From Phlebiopsis flavidoalba (Eukaryota > Basidiomycota > Agaricomycetes > Polyporales > Phanerochaetaceae), in contig JAOCPU010000062.1 in assembly GCA_035772785.1 (NCBI GenBank), forward strand, positions 124,001 through 188,000: a DNA stretch of 64,000 nt, read 5' to 3'. Under the pieces are notes generated by a model. It was not told where the DNA came from and made no database searches. It was given only the letters and a program-made list of their open reading frames with translations. Below, piece after piece: positions 12,500 through 23,600 of the stretch. Both the position numbers and the translations under genes were made by a program. Position 1 is the stretch's first letter, and the number at the start of each line of letters is the position of its first letter.

Positions 12500-12973
12500 T
12501 TAGAACGCGCCTCCACTCTAAGACGATGACGTTAACAGACCCTAGGTTGGGTAGGGCATTGTATCACGTACTGAGATGGCCTCCATGCTCCTGCTCTGAC
12601 ATTCTAGAATTTGCCAATATTTCTCCTCTGGGCCTGCCTAGAAGTCCTCGAACACCTTCTACGAGTCACGTCCCGCTCTGCTTCGGCCCAGATGATGGAC
12701 GGTTTACTTGACGATGTACGCGGACGGGCCCGACGACTTGAACTTGCTCAACAGAAGTCCTGGAAAACGATACTTCTGGAGCTCGAGGCGGCGCGAAGGT
12801 GATGCGGGTGCTGAGGCTCCGGGGCTAGAGGGCGCGTCAGTGCCCCGCGTGGGGCGAGACGGCGTGCTTTCGCGACGTAAACAGCTGGGCCACTGCCTGC
12901 GTCCGACGAAGCGGATGAGTGGTTTGTGCACCTTGTGCGAGGCGGCGTTGGCGAGACGAAGGGTGGGACGCAT
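12500..12973 (-). CDS. KGD4: Mitochondrial 2-oxoglutarate dehydrogenase adaptor Kgd4 (MRPS36/Ymr31 family)
   Basis: Kgd4 is a small mitochondrial protein that tethers the E3 subunit (Kgd2-Lpd1 link) in the 2-oxoglutarate dehydrogenase complex. The N-terminus, starting at 12973, reads MRPTLRLANAASHK, a basic, Ser/Ala-rich presequence-like stretch, followed by the family motif PLIRFVGRRQWP. A Pro/Ser-rich middle follows. The C-terminal motif of the family (aromatic pair, then acidic helix, then GGA) is recognisable as ERYW, SEQEMEAI and, after an intron at 12518-12571, SSGGAF with the stop at 12500-12502. The intron has a GTACGT donor and TTAG acceptor. The middle needs at least one indel correction. 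Convergent with the proteasome gene. Confidence 0.72.
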
Positions 12974-13313
12974 GGTCGAGGGAGGGTGTAGGATCAAAGT
13001 GAGTGTGCGGCCTATTCGGGAACGTCACTGCTGTGAGTGGATGGCTAAGCGCCGTCCTTCGGGCGACGTGTCGGGCGCCGTGCTAGCTAATCACATGCGT
13101 AGAAATGTCGTATTATTGTCAGGTTTATGACCGTAAGAAATGGGTTAGGATACTTTTGTTTCCATCATTTCTCGGATTTCGAGAAGACATGCTGATGAGT
13201 CAAGGTTTAAGCACAGTGGGTGTGATACAACCACACCTAAGCACGGATCCGGAGCTTGTTTCAAGCTCAAGTAGCTATTATTACAACATTTGTTCAAAAT
13301 CCATGGACGTTTC
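12974..13313. other. Intergenic region
   Basis: About 340 bp between the start of KGD4 and the stop codon of the rhodanese gene; both lie on the minus strand. It should contain the KGD4 promoter. AT-rich towards 13260-13310. No coding segment is recognisable. Confidence 0.4.
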
Positions 13314-13807
13314 TCACACAATCTTCACCGTCAAGGTTTCATCCTCGCCATACTCTGCGATCCATCCTTTGATGCCCCCAGTCAAAATTCGTGCTTTACT
13401 CGACGTGATACCCGCATCATCCAAGGCGTCTTGGTAGTAGGTGGCCCCTCGTACACCGCGTGAAACGATGGAGCAAGCTTTGACAGTGAAAATACGACGA
13501 GCGGGATTTTACTGAGCAATGGTAGCAAAGTCCCCCAAAGACTGGTGTAGAGATTGTACCGTGCGGCAAGTTGATGGCGGTACGCACATAGGCGAACTAC
13601 AAATTCAACCGTGACAGAGATCAGTCGCGATCTGTAGTCCGAGTGCAGATGGTATCTCACCTCCCAGTCTGCTTTTCGCAGATCTACTACGACAAAGTGT
13701 ACTCCCGGTTGTTTGTTGGCGGATGAGCTCCGCTACTTTCAGATGCACGAATGTGCTCTGGGCTGCTCCGCGGTAGAGGCAGAGACTTGGCCCACTCGGG
13801 AACCGAT
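13314..13807 (-). CDS. Rhodanese-domain protein (Cdc25/arsenate-reductase-like)
   Basis: Rhodanese folds carry out sulfur transfer or phosphatase/arsenate reductase chemistry using a loop cysteine. The beginning reads EWAKSLPLPRSSPEHIRASE, then AELIRQQTTG and VVVDLRKADW (about 13690), GGEIPSALGL (about 13650), and IPLVVF (about 13505). The C-terminus is YYQDALDDAGITSSKARIL, then TGGIKGWIAEYGEDE, with a stop at 13314-13316. This layout fits the small single-domain fungal proteins of about 150 residues. The stretch that should hold the active-site Cys (about 13470-13500) is disturbed, so I cannot tell whether it is catalytic. No ATG precedes EWAKSL in frame; the sequence there is AATCGGTTCC, where ATGTCGGTTCC would be expected. 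The gene therefore lacks a start here by deletion or by sequence error. Confidence 0.72.
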
Positions 13808-13922
13808 TTTTCCGTCCAATTTGGTATTTCAGAGGGTCATCATGGATGAGCAGCACGTAGGGCTGCCGTAAAGTTGAATTTGATCAGTGGTTCTTTCTAC
13901 CAAGAAGGAACCGGTATGAGAC

Positions 13923-14818
13923 CTAATTTGCGACCGCTGCTCCCAGCAAGTCGGAGACGGTGAAGACAAACTCCATTTCCCCGCGAGGGCGTTCCATGAA
14001 TCCCTGATCTGATGTGTTGATGCGACCCTTGAGCGGCGCTTATAGCCTCTAAAAATGGCAGAAGGCCGCGTTCCTGGCGCGATTCGGTGCAGAGCGCTGA
14101 GCGGTAAAGGGGGGGACCATCGTGGTTAGCTGGGAGCACACACACCCAAAATTGGCCATCACAAACGCTCTTTATTTCGTACCGCCATGTCCTAAAACCC
14201 TGAAAAGCCTATACTACACCTATGGGACCTGGGGCAACGTCGAGCTTCAGAGCGAAACTTCAGCTACTGTGCCATGGCACGTACACTCTACCTCCTTGAT
14301 ATGTCCGCCCGTTCTCATCCAAAATCCCTTTCAAAACCTTACAGCGAATAGCCCGCCGTTTCTCTTTGCTGTCCGACACCTCTGAGAAATTGTCCATAGC
14401 CGTCCACACACTCCGAGCATGCTTTGCTGGCAGCAGACACCGTCGATCTATCTCGAGCTCTCCTCTCCGGTGTAAGACGACGAGAAAGTCTACGAGGCGG
14501 TTGAACCCGTCGTTGTCCCACGTTAGGTTAGACCGCCGCCGGTAGGGTTCATCGTTGAGTCAGTGACGAGGTATGACGATGCGAAGCCCGAGACATTGCC
14601 GCAGAATAGCGCTGGTCGATCGCTGTGCCCGTGGCTCTCGTCATCTGGCTCAATCGTTCGTGCGACAAACGCCTCGTAGCTTGTAGGAGGAAACGGCGGG
14701 AGGTGTGGGCGCTGTGTTGGAAGTGCCTAATCATGCGGGTCACTGGGCGTTGAGTCACGGACTATGACCGTCTTGTGAGGGAGTTAGCTTCAGGCATCCT
14801 TACCGCTCGCGGATCCAT
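13923..14818 (-). CDS. Unidentified protein
   Basis: I do not recognise the family, but the minus strand holds a convincing coding series. A start MDPRA at 14818 is followed by a GTAAGG...CATAG intron of about 42 bp. The next exon reads PPAVSSYEAFVARTIEPDD and FCGNVSGFASSYLVTDST (about 14570-14690). Then comes a long clean stretch beginning NDGFNRLVDFLVVLHRRGEL and including RSVWTAMDNFSEVSDSKEKR and KGILDENGRTYQGG (14310-14520). The last part ends RGEMEFVFTVSDLLGAAVAN with a stop at 13923-13925. The protein appears soluble, with no signal peptide or membrane helix. Between 14130 and 14310 the exon structure is unclear. Confidence 0.45.
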
Positions 14819-15366
14819 GAATGTAGATACGTATGTGATAAAATATGCAGGCGTCGCGTAAACTCTGCTCCCGTTGTGGTAGCTCAGTCTCCTACTTCGA
14901 TAGGCCATGTGTAGCACATACGTAACGACGAGATGATGGGTGGACAGAGTCAAAACGATGGTACAACTGCGGGTCTTAATCGCGCGCAAGCGTATCACAG
15001 TGTTGGGGGCTTGGGGACGATGCAAGCAAAGAAGACTTGAAGCCGAGCTGCAAAGTGAGACGAGTTCACCTGTCGTGCACAGAAAAAATAACGGAAAGAA
15101 GGAAATCCAACTCCCTTAAGTCTGGCGGCTGCCCACTTGTGTTTTCCCAGCATGGTTGTCCCGTTCCGGGAGAAGCACTGCGACTCTGTACCTTCCATTT
15201 TTGCTCATATCGGAACATACCGATCATGGTACATTGGATAGAGACGCCCAAGGTTGGAGGCATCGTTCGTCAGGTCGGAGGACGCCGCCAGCTGACCTGG
15301 ACGTGTCTCTGCTCTTCGACGTCGCCTCTAACGCTCTCGTGGTGCCGTTATTGACACCGTCAGACC
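14819..15366. promoter_or_regulatory. Divergent intergenic region upstream of CCDC47-like gene
   Basis: The unidentified minus-strand gene and the CCDC47-like plus-strand gene start on either side of this 550-bp stretch, so it should contain both promoters. I see no recognisable gene or repeat. Confidence 0.35.
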
Positions 15367-17038
15367 ATGGCCAGCCAAGTACTCAAACAGGTCTTGGTTC
15401 TGGCAGGTCTTGACCCCTCCGCCGTTGGTCGTGCCGGAGGAATATAGATGGCTTGGAGTACAAGGTTGGAAGTTCCTCGTCTTCCTGGCCGGACGTACGT
15501 ACACCCCGTTGCGGTGTTCACAGACTCATTATTGACTTACAACAATTTGGCTACCAGTCTTTCCAGAAGGAAGCACTATTCCTGGCTGCCGTGCTTCTCT
15601 ATGCCGTATGGTATTACATTGGGAAGAGCTACAATGTGAAGACAGCGCATGCCTGCCCTCAGTGAGTTCTTCTGTTGTGGTGTGTGTGATGTTGACGTTA
15701 TTGACGCGTTACAGGTTTGACTCGCACCTACTGCTATACACCACTCAATTTACGAGAACGGTACAACCGGGAGGTCTCACGAAAGGTACGTGATGCCCCC
15801 ACCTTACCAGCTCCTTATTAATTATCCATCTAGACGGAAGCTCAGGACTTCTTTGCTTACTCCACCGGCAGAACGAGCAATATCCTCGCTACATACGACA
15901 ATCACTCTGCGCCCTTATCACGACTTCATCTGGCAGTTGGCATACCAAAATACTACGCGGTATCACGTTGAGATCCAAGTACTTCACCGCGCCAGCGGAA
16001 TAGACGACGGTTGAATTGGAGTTCACCTTCCAGGATAATGCGCCCGTGCCGGAATGCATTTGGGGCCGTGGTTGCAAAAGAAAAAGATGAGCCTGCCCCA
16101 GGGACATTAAAGGATCAGCCGATGGGACCGAACGTGAGTGTCCTGTTTTCTAAGAGTATACTACCGAGACTCATGTGCCCTCGCATAACGACATGATTAC
16201 TACTCGGCCGTCTAAGACATCAGAACACCACAAGGCCCTATGCCGCCGTGGACTATCCTATTTGTCTGTCATGTGCACGGTGTGGTCTGAGTCCAGATTA
16301 TTATGATCACGTTCATAGACGTGGTAAACTAGACCTCGATTACACATGTAGAGAGTTTGGCGGATATCAAATACTCCGGGAAGAACCGAGTCATGAAAGG
16401 CAGACATGGCTCATCTCTCATATGAGAGTAAAGTTTGCTTGAGGACCCCTTTTCTGCGCATCCTTCCCTCACCTTTCCACCGAGACCCTCTCTCCCTCAC
16501 TCGACCCGCCCCGCAACAACGATCCCCTCGCGCTACTGCAGCTACCCGTCTTAGCGCAAGAAGCGGCTCATCCTTCGTTGCTGGGCTCCCGCCACCGCGT
16601 GCCGACGCAAGCGACAGTCCAGCTGCTCGCAGGCTGTGGTTCCAGCTCGTCGACGTGGGTATCGCTGTTGCTGTGTTGGCTTGTTGCTATGGCAAGGCGC
16701 AACGGTGCAGAGGGCGGTATGCGGCCGTCCGCCAGCGAGCCTGAGAGCCTGAGCCGAGAAAAGCAATGCCCGCGAACGGTGATGAGAAACTCGTGACCAA
16801 GAGCTGCAGGAAAGAGGCTATCCGGGAGAAGCGCGACTCGGAGGGCGGAGGTGCGTGGAGAAAGGCTGCGGCAAAATACGAAGCGAGGACGACGCGTGTC
16901 TATCCAAGGCTTCAGGCTGGGGCAGAGGGCGAGCAGAAAGAGCGTCGGCTGATTTTGTTCAGCATATGTCTGAGATTTCTTGAGTTCTCACGCATATGCA
17001 ATAAACAGGAGTTGGAAAAGGAAAAAAAGAGGCGCTAA
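15367..17038 (+). CDS. CCDC47/DUF1682 ER membrane protein (PAT-complex subunit homologue)
   Basis: CCDC47 is an ER membrane protein that, in animals, works with Asterix (the PAT complex) to help multipass membrane proteins fold at the translocon. Here the start is MASQVLKQVLVLAG at 15367. Family segments follow: EYKGWKFLVFLAG (about 15455-15490), an intron, a membrane helix in LFLAAVLLYAVWYYIGKSY (about 15575-15635), then FDSHLLLYTTQFTRTVQPGG, DFFAYSTGR and ISSLHTTITLRPYHDF (about 15870-15940). Later come ELEFTFQDNAPVP (about 16010-16045) and AVVAKE with LKDQ (about 16065-16125). A weaker match is the FQLVDV segment (about 16640). The very basic C-terminus ends QELEKEKKRR with a stop at 17036-17038. 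Frameshifts occur in at least four places. The stretch 16200-16600 is poorly resolved. Confidence 0.72.
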
Positions 17039-18357
17039 TATGCTCCATCGCAAAACCCTAAGGCAAAATAGCTTGCCAAGCGAGTGTTTCATGCTACTAT
17101 GGTGTAATAACTCTCGTTCTGGGGCGCTTGTAGTGACCGGCCTCGAACGAGCCGGTGTGTTTGTGCTACATACATGGAGCATGATCGAGACGTTCGTATT
17201 GTGTGTGCTGTACTTTTTCGTTCGCAATAACCTAATAGTGCTAGCAGTATTCCTCATAACGTCGGCAGGATGGACAGTATCAATTAACTCTTCGTCTGGT
17301 ATAGCTGTGACAATATTCTCTTTCTCTCAGCTGCCAGTTGACAACATTCCTGAGTAATAATTGTGCGTTTATTCTTTTTCTAAAATGTTTCGGTGATCAC
17401 CGTTAAACATGATTATACACCGACAATATTACTTTCTCTCGTGCGCGTGGCTGTGCCCGCTTTAGCACACGAAAACGAACGAACCGAAAGACCACAAGTG
17501 TTTTTTTTTCTTTTGGACAAGGGAGTTCTTTTCTCATCATACTAGTCCATGACGTACTCTATGATTCATTATCTGATGAAATCCATCTTGAGGACATAGG
17601 TCTGTGTGAACTTTAGGATATTCCACGATCCTCATTGTTCGCATAAACTTTGACCGGCCTCGATAACCTTGTTAGAACTCGCCAAGCGCTGTACGCGCTC
17701 GAGGAAATGCACAAGGCACCTTATGCCTCGCACATACTGTCTAATGGAGCCAGAGGACACCAATTGCTTGTTCTTCATCGCATAATGGTGCAAGCCAGCG
17801 CGTTTACCGGCTTCATCTTTCCGAAGCCAGACCAGTATACCCGAACCCTCGCATTTCTCGCAGCCTATCACCACACAACGTGAGTTGCTATACGGCAGTC
17901 TGTCCACCTCCGCATGAGAACGTACACCCGACTCGTCACGCTCATCTGAAACCAACCAGGCGAATGGCTCGACATGTTCTACACGCGATGAGAGCGACTG
18001 CGAGACGATGGCAAGCACGCGTGGGCTGTTCCTGAGCAAGAAAAAGAACCCACTATTCCCCGTTTTTCGTACTCATGTCGCCATTTGCCACCCACTCTCG
18101 TCGGCGCCGCGCCCTGGGACATTGGATTTACCCCGTGATCCCCAATGACCCCAAGAGCGCGTTTACATCAGATCGGCGATTTTCCCCTCGAAGCGAGTAT
18201 TGGTTTTTTTGAGCTGCGAACCGGGCGGTGCGTAGCCGCTGCACATATACGTGCTAGTATGCAATTATATGAGCCGTTATTCAGAAAACAATGACGGAAT
18301 TACACGCTCGTTGATGTCACAAAGCCGGAGGAAGCCGCATACTTCTTCCTATCAAGC
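17039..18357. other. About 1.3 kb with no supported gene
   Basis: AT-rich after 17200, with long T runs (TTTTTTTTT near 17500 and TTTTTTT near 18190). A 135-residue open frame lies on the minus strand (17632-18039), but I find no family resemblance, no splice pattern and no compositional sign of coding. The last few hundred bases should include the promoter of the LRR-type gene at 18358. Confidence 0.35.
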
Positions 18358-19938
18358 ATGACTTCCCTACTTCCAGCAACCAGCAGCTATAGTGATATCG
18401 AGAGGTATTACGATATTGACTCCATTCGGTCCCGGCTTCGGAAAACGCACCGACAGTCCCCGTTGAGATCCCTGACGGGACGCCGCTGATGCATCTCCGG
18501 ATTGCTCATGGAGATGGCAATGTTCCAAAGGTCCATTCTCCCAGAAATCGATCGATGCCCTTGAAGGAGTGCCAGTGCTTATCATATTTGCCCTGTCTGA
18601 AGCATATGGCCCCTCTGAATATCCCCACCAAACCCTCTCGGTCCAACCCCCCTCGGGCTGTCCAAAGCCCCCCTGCGACCGATAGTGTTCCTCCCCTCGT
18701 TTAGACCTCACCTTCCGCCAAACGCTCGAGCATTATTTACGGTTATGGCCTTGTTGTGGAGTTGCTGACGAGCTCGCCGACGTTCCCCGACAAGATGCGG
18801 GTTTTAGAAGATGTCTGTTGTTGAACCCAGGACTGCCACTGCCTCCTGATACCGCTGGCCCACTGTGTGAACAAAAGCTGTGCGGAGAGTCGGTATCGGG
18901 ATCGCTACTGCTTGGATTTCACAGGATACCCATTCCCCGACGCTCAAGTGCTTGCGGCTGTGACAAGGCTATCTGACATACGCGTTCTCAACCTGTCCGG
19001 CAACTCAGTCCTCACAACGAAAGGCGTGAGAGACCTGCTTGCCAATCGTGCCTTCCCTACAATCCCTCGTGCTCTTCAACTGCCCGCAAGTACTCCCGCC
19101 GATGAACTCGCAAAACTCACGCACGAAGAACCTCGATTTTCCACAAATTAATCTTCCTCGCTCATCACAGCTTTCATGCTCAGATCTCCGCCCGGTATAA
19201 ACCGCTCTATAGGCATCTCAATTTACTGGGACCATAGATACAGCTTGCAAGGCGTTTACTTTTCCCTTCCTCAACCCCACATTTGTTCTCTTGGGCCTCC
19301 TTTGACATCCTCAAGACGGCTGCAAACGACCAGAGGTTATAGCTTTGGCATGGGCGTCGGTCGCGTGTTGCAGGTGGCGTACTCCGCGTTGCCGCGCGAT
19401 GGGTGAACCAGCCCTGGGGGGAGCGGCACGATCATAGCACCCCAAGTCGCTCAAAGGGCGCCTCGTTGAGAGGGGATCACGGCGGTTGGGTGCTAAGTTT
19501 CTCTGGTGGAATGCTAGAGGGCGGTCGTATTACGCATTTTGCGAACTCGCAAGGGGGAGGGAGCCCGTGTCTGGACACGAAGAGGCATCCGATCCCGAAG
19601 ACGAAGAAGCATCTGATCCTGAAGAGGAAGAAGCATCTGATCCTGAAGAGGAAGAAGGAGACGTGTCTGAAAGTCGAGAGGCTATGGAGCAGAATGACGA
19701 GGATGATTCAGATGGCATACAGGGTGACGAGCCCTCGACCACTGTGGGCTCTCACAACAGGTATCCCGTGGCGGTCGAGCGTACGATCCTTCCTCGACAC
19801 GATTTACATGATATTCGCAGCTTCGTTTCCACCACGATGCAAGAGGGATATCCTGCTGTACCGGAGGAGATTGTAGACAAGGTCGAAACATTGATGAGCA
19901 AGTTGGGTTGGAGAGTTGTGGACTCGGAACTCGAGTAG
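18358..19938 (+). CDS. Leucine-rich-repeat-type protein with acidic repeat tail
   Basis: The best start is MTSLLPATSSYSDIERYYD at 18358. Coding-like stretches follow in shifting frames (SQKSIDALEGVPVLIIF, EAYGPSEYPHQTLSVQPPSG). Then a leucine-rich-repeat unit appears at 18910-19050: LDFTGYPFPDAQVLAAV, LSDIRVLNLSGNSVLTTKGV, which fits an LxxLxLxxN pattern. The C-terminal exon (19486-19938) holds an acidic repeat (EEEEASDP units), then ILPRHDLHDIRSFVSTTM and PEEIVDKVETLMSKLGWRV. This order resembles a family of uncharacterised Agaricomycete LRR proteins, but I cannot name it. It has no signal peptide or membrane segment. Internal stops and frame changes are frequent between 18400 and 18860. Confidence 0.5.
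19597..19657 (+). repeat. 24-bp in-frame tandem repeat coding EEEEASDP
   Basis: Two full units (19597-19620 and 19621-19644) and one partial unit of the pattern GAAGAGGAAGAAGCATCTGA plus TCCT, with a degenerate unit just before. Being 24 bp long, copies can change without shifting the frame of the acidic tail they encode. Confidence 0.9.
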
Positions 19939-20630
19939 CATTAATGGGGCAAGTGACCAAGTTCATGATGACAGTTCATCGACCGGGTTCTACAGTGCGA
20001 TTTCACATTTGTGAAGGTCTATGCTCGAATGATTATCTACGTCTTGCTGAGCCCCGTACTGGGATTATTTCTACCTTGCAATCTGTGTGCATGAAAATAT
20101 GCAATCAATGTGTTTACGCCAACAGTAAGCAATAAGAAATTCTGGTTGATTAGATAACAAAATCTCGTAAGTGTGTGCTGATGTCATCAATGTGAAAACA
20201 GTTACCATCTCAGCGCGGATTTGTGACTCAGTAAGTAGTCGAATCAGCGGTCGCACAAAGCGGTGTCCTTACCCCATCATTCATCATCGCACACTCGACG
20301 TGTGACGGTCGTTTGTCGGTGCATCTACCGTTCTTCAGCTGGTCTACTCTTGCCGACGGTCAACTCCCTGGTGCATGCTGCAGCTCTGATCACCTTTGGT
20401 CCTTGGTCTCAATACTTCGCCGCCGTCTCTCCTTCGCTTTCGCATTCACCACACACGTTACCCGGTTGTAATTGTGTTCAGGATACCCCTGCTACTTGTA
20501 TCAGTTGCACCGACTTCCGGTCACGTCTACTCTGGACCTTTTTATTGTCTTCACAAGTTGAGACTGCGTCTCTTCTGTACTGCTGTCATCAGCCACGCCA
20601 ATCCCCGTATAATTCGCGAAAGTACAGATC
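19939..20630. other. Intergenic region, promoter of SH3/RA gene
   Basis: About 690 bp between two plus-strand genes. From about 20300 on the sequence is pyrimidine-rich (CT runs such as CTCTCCTTCGCTTTCGC), a usual feature of basidiomycete promoters and leaders. No gene is supported, though part of the first exon of the next gene could lie here. Confidence 0.35.
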
Positions 20631-23600
20631 ATGGACCGTCGTCCCGTCAGACAGGATACATACGACCTCCGTGACCGTATCATCACTACCGACGAACACC
20701 CCCCACAACTCTCACGACATGGGCTATCCCTCTGACGAGGAGCACTCTGTGCTGGAAGGACGACTCTGATGGGGAGGACAGAGACGACTACATGGATGAC
20801 GACGACGGCTCGTCTTCACTCTCCATCCCCAACGAATCCATGACTTCGATCTTGTATACGCTCTGCATAGTTTTCGCTGCGACAGTCGAGGGACAGGCCA
20901 ACGTCGTGAAGGGGACAGTCTGTTCCTTATGGACGATAGTAATAGCTACTGGTGGCTTGTGCGCGTCCTCAAAACCCAGGAAGTGGGGTACATTCCCGCT
21001 GAGAATATTGAGACAACCCTTTGAACGTTTAGCGCGCTTGAACAAGCATCGCAATGTTGACGTGGGTTTCTCTCTTTCCCTAGTTGTCCACTTCTGACGA
21101 CCTCCATGTAGTTGGCGTCTGCTACTCAGGCTGAGCTTGAGGAAACCCGAGACAAGCTACTGTCAATCACGCACTGGATCAAACCATGCCACACCGTCCT
21201 CCTACTCCTGGGCACCAACGGCGCATCGCCGTGCTCGGTCCCGACAGGTCAGAAGTGTGATCTTCAATGTAGACCGCAACTGGCACCGATATCCTCCTGC
21301 AGTCTGGGGTGATGAAGAAGAAGACGAGGAGGACATCGAATGGGATGACGAAGACTATGTTGATGTCGATCCTGACCTCGCAGATGAGCAGGAAATAGAG
21401 TTGGAGAAGGCTGGAGACTCGGATCTACCACCTGGTATGGAGCCCGACGATGGCATGAGCTGGAGGAGGGTGCCGTTGAGAGCATGCAGGCCCGGACACA
21501 ACCACAAGTCGTCATTACAAGCTCGCCCTCGGGAATGGAAGATCAACAGGAGACCATGCGCAAGCAGCAACAGCAACAAATGGCGCAAACAGCGACTGCA
21601 AGAGGAGCAGCAGCGCAATGCCGCCGCCGCTCAAGCCGGCCAATTGCACTCACAAACCTCCCGGGAGCGTCTCGGTGCTGGGCCTGACGGTGTCGTGCCT
21701 GGGTCTCCCACCAAGGTCATGGATCCCGCTCAGGTTACCGAGACTCGCCAGGTTTCCATCACTCCTCCTGTCGCGCGATCGGACGATTCGCACTCCAATG
21801 GACCCATACTTCCGAGCGCATTCATGGCGCAGCAGTCCGAGGAACGCAAGCGGACTCGCGAAGAGATTGAGGCTCTCGAGAACGAGCAGCGCAAGAAGGC
21901 AAACAAAGGCAGCAGTAATGGTCGCCCCCCGCGAGCGCCAACTCAGAGCAGCAGAAAGCCTCCCTGGTAAGCTACGAAAGGAAAGGGGTGGAGGCGACAC
22001 GACGGATGAACGACGGGCGGACGGATTCTGAGGATAAGGGAATCAAAAGAAGAAGGGTGGCGTGGTTGGCGGGCTTGTTTGGGAGAAAGAAGGACAAGAG
22101 CAAAGAGAAGGGCGCGTTGGGTGTTGGTTCAGACAACGGCAGCGTCGCAAGTGCCGGGTAGCGCCGACAATATCTCTGGCAGGAACTCCGGCGAGTCTGG
22201 ACGCTCCAGCAGTCAATTACACGGCAGTGGCAGCACGGAAAGTTCTTCTCCGACTACGAACAGTGCTCGCCAACAGCAGCAACAGGCCATTCAAGCGGCC
22301 AAGACGTCAGTCGATATCCGGCGCCAGCCAGGCCCGCCCCAGCAAACCGCTCCTTCCATCTCTCAACACGCATCTCAGTTGCGCCAACGCGACCAGCAAC
22401 AGCAGGCGTTATATCAGCAATATCTCAATCGCTCTCCCGCTTCACCCCCAGATGCCTCAGCTCTCTTACGGCTTGCAGTCTGCGTCTGCCGTCATGGCTC
22501 GTCCTTCAGCTCAAGCCAGAGTTCCAGCAGTGGCCTCACACCCGGACCTCGACCCGGCCTGGTTCGCTTATTCTCTCTCCTGGTGCCATGGACGGCCAAG
22601 GTGTCGGTCTTCCAGATCTCAGCGTTCGTCCGTGTCTTTGCGGGCGAAAATTTGCAGACCGAAGCAACGTTCCCCCCAAGACCGTCCTGCTTTAATGCCT
22701 CGACTACCGCATCTGATCTCGTCCGCCAAGCGATTCAGCGATTCAGGCTGTCGGTTGGCGACAACGAGAGCGAGTATTACCTCACCATCAAGCAGGTCGA
22801 GGGCTCGTCTGCCGCGCTATTGCCCAACGAACAGCCGCTTGGTGTGTTCGAGTCGCTCGTCGAGGCTGCAATGGAACTGCCGAAAGTCAAACGAAGCAGT
22901 ATGTGGGCAGTATCAGCTCGGTCGCAAGTAACTTGTCGATGCATCCCGCTATCAAGAAGCTCCCATGAACGACTTCACGGATGACTCGGCAGTCAAGTTT
23001 TACTCTCAACAGGAGACGTGGGGACAGAGATGAGTCTCTCATTGGCGACGACGCCAACGACACCCTCATGGCGGAGAGTTTGACTGAAGAAGAGATCGCT
23101 TCGCCCCGCTCGAATCACTTCTTAACCATCAACACTACTGGCACTTACAGTAACTATCCAGAGCGGTTCAGCTCGCCGTCGTTCCCGCTTTGCGTTACAA
23201 TTGGCGATTCATCCCGAAGACTTGCCAGATGATATGGTGTTCGATCGCTCACTGAGGCCTATCGTCTTCAAGAACACCCTACGAGACAGGTCGGCGAGTG
23301 TGGTATCACCTCACCAGGGATTTCGGCCACTCAACGGAGGAAGATTTTCGTGTTCCCGAAAAACGCCACTGTTGCTGAGGTTATCGAACAGGGTTTTAGA
23401 GAGGTTCGGTATTGCAGAAGGAGTTGTTGATGGTGGTGACGAGGGTCGAGGACAAGCCGCCAAGCGCCGTAGTTCCATGCGCGTGCGGTATTGTCTGGCT
23501 GTTGAGCTCAACGGCCAAAGGTATTTGCTCTCACTTCCGGAAATGGGAATGGTTTACTGATACTGCAACATAAAGAGAGGGAGCTTCCTCCGACTGGCAA

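Noticed and set aside
17632..18039. A 135-codon open frame on the minus strand
   Set aside because: No family match, no exon pattern and no codon-use sign; likely a chance frame.
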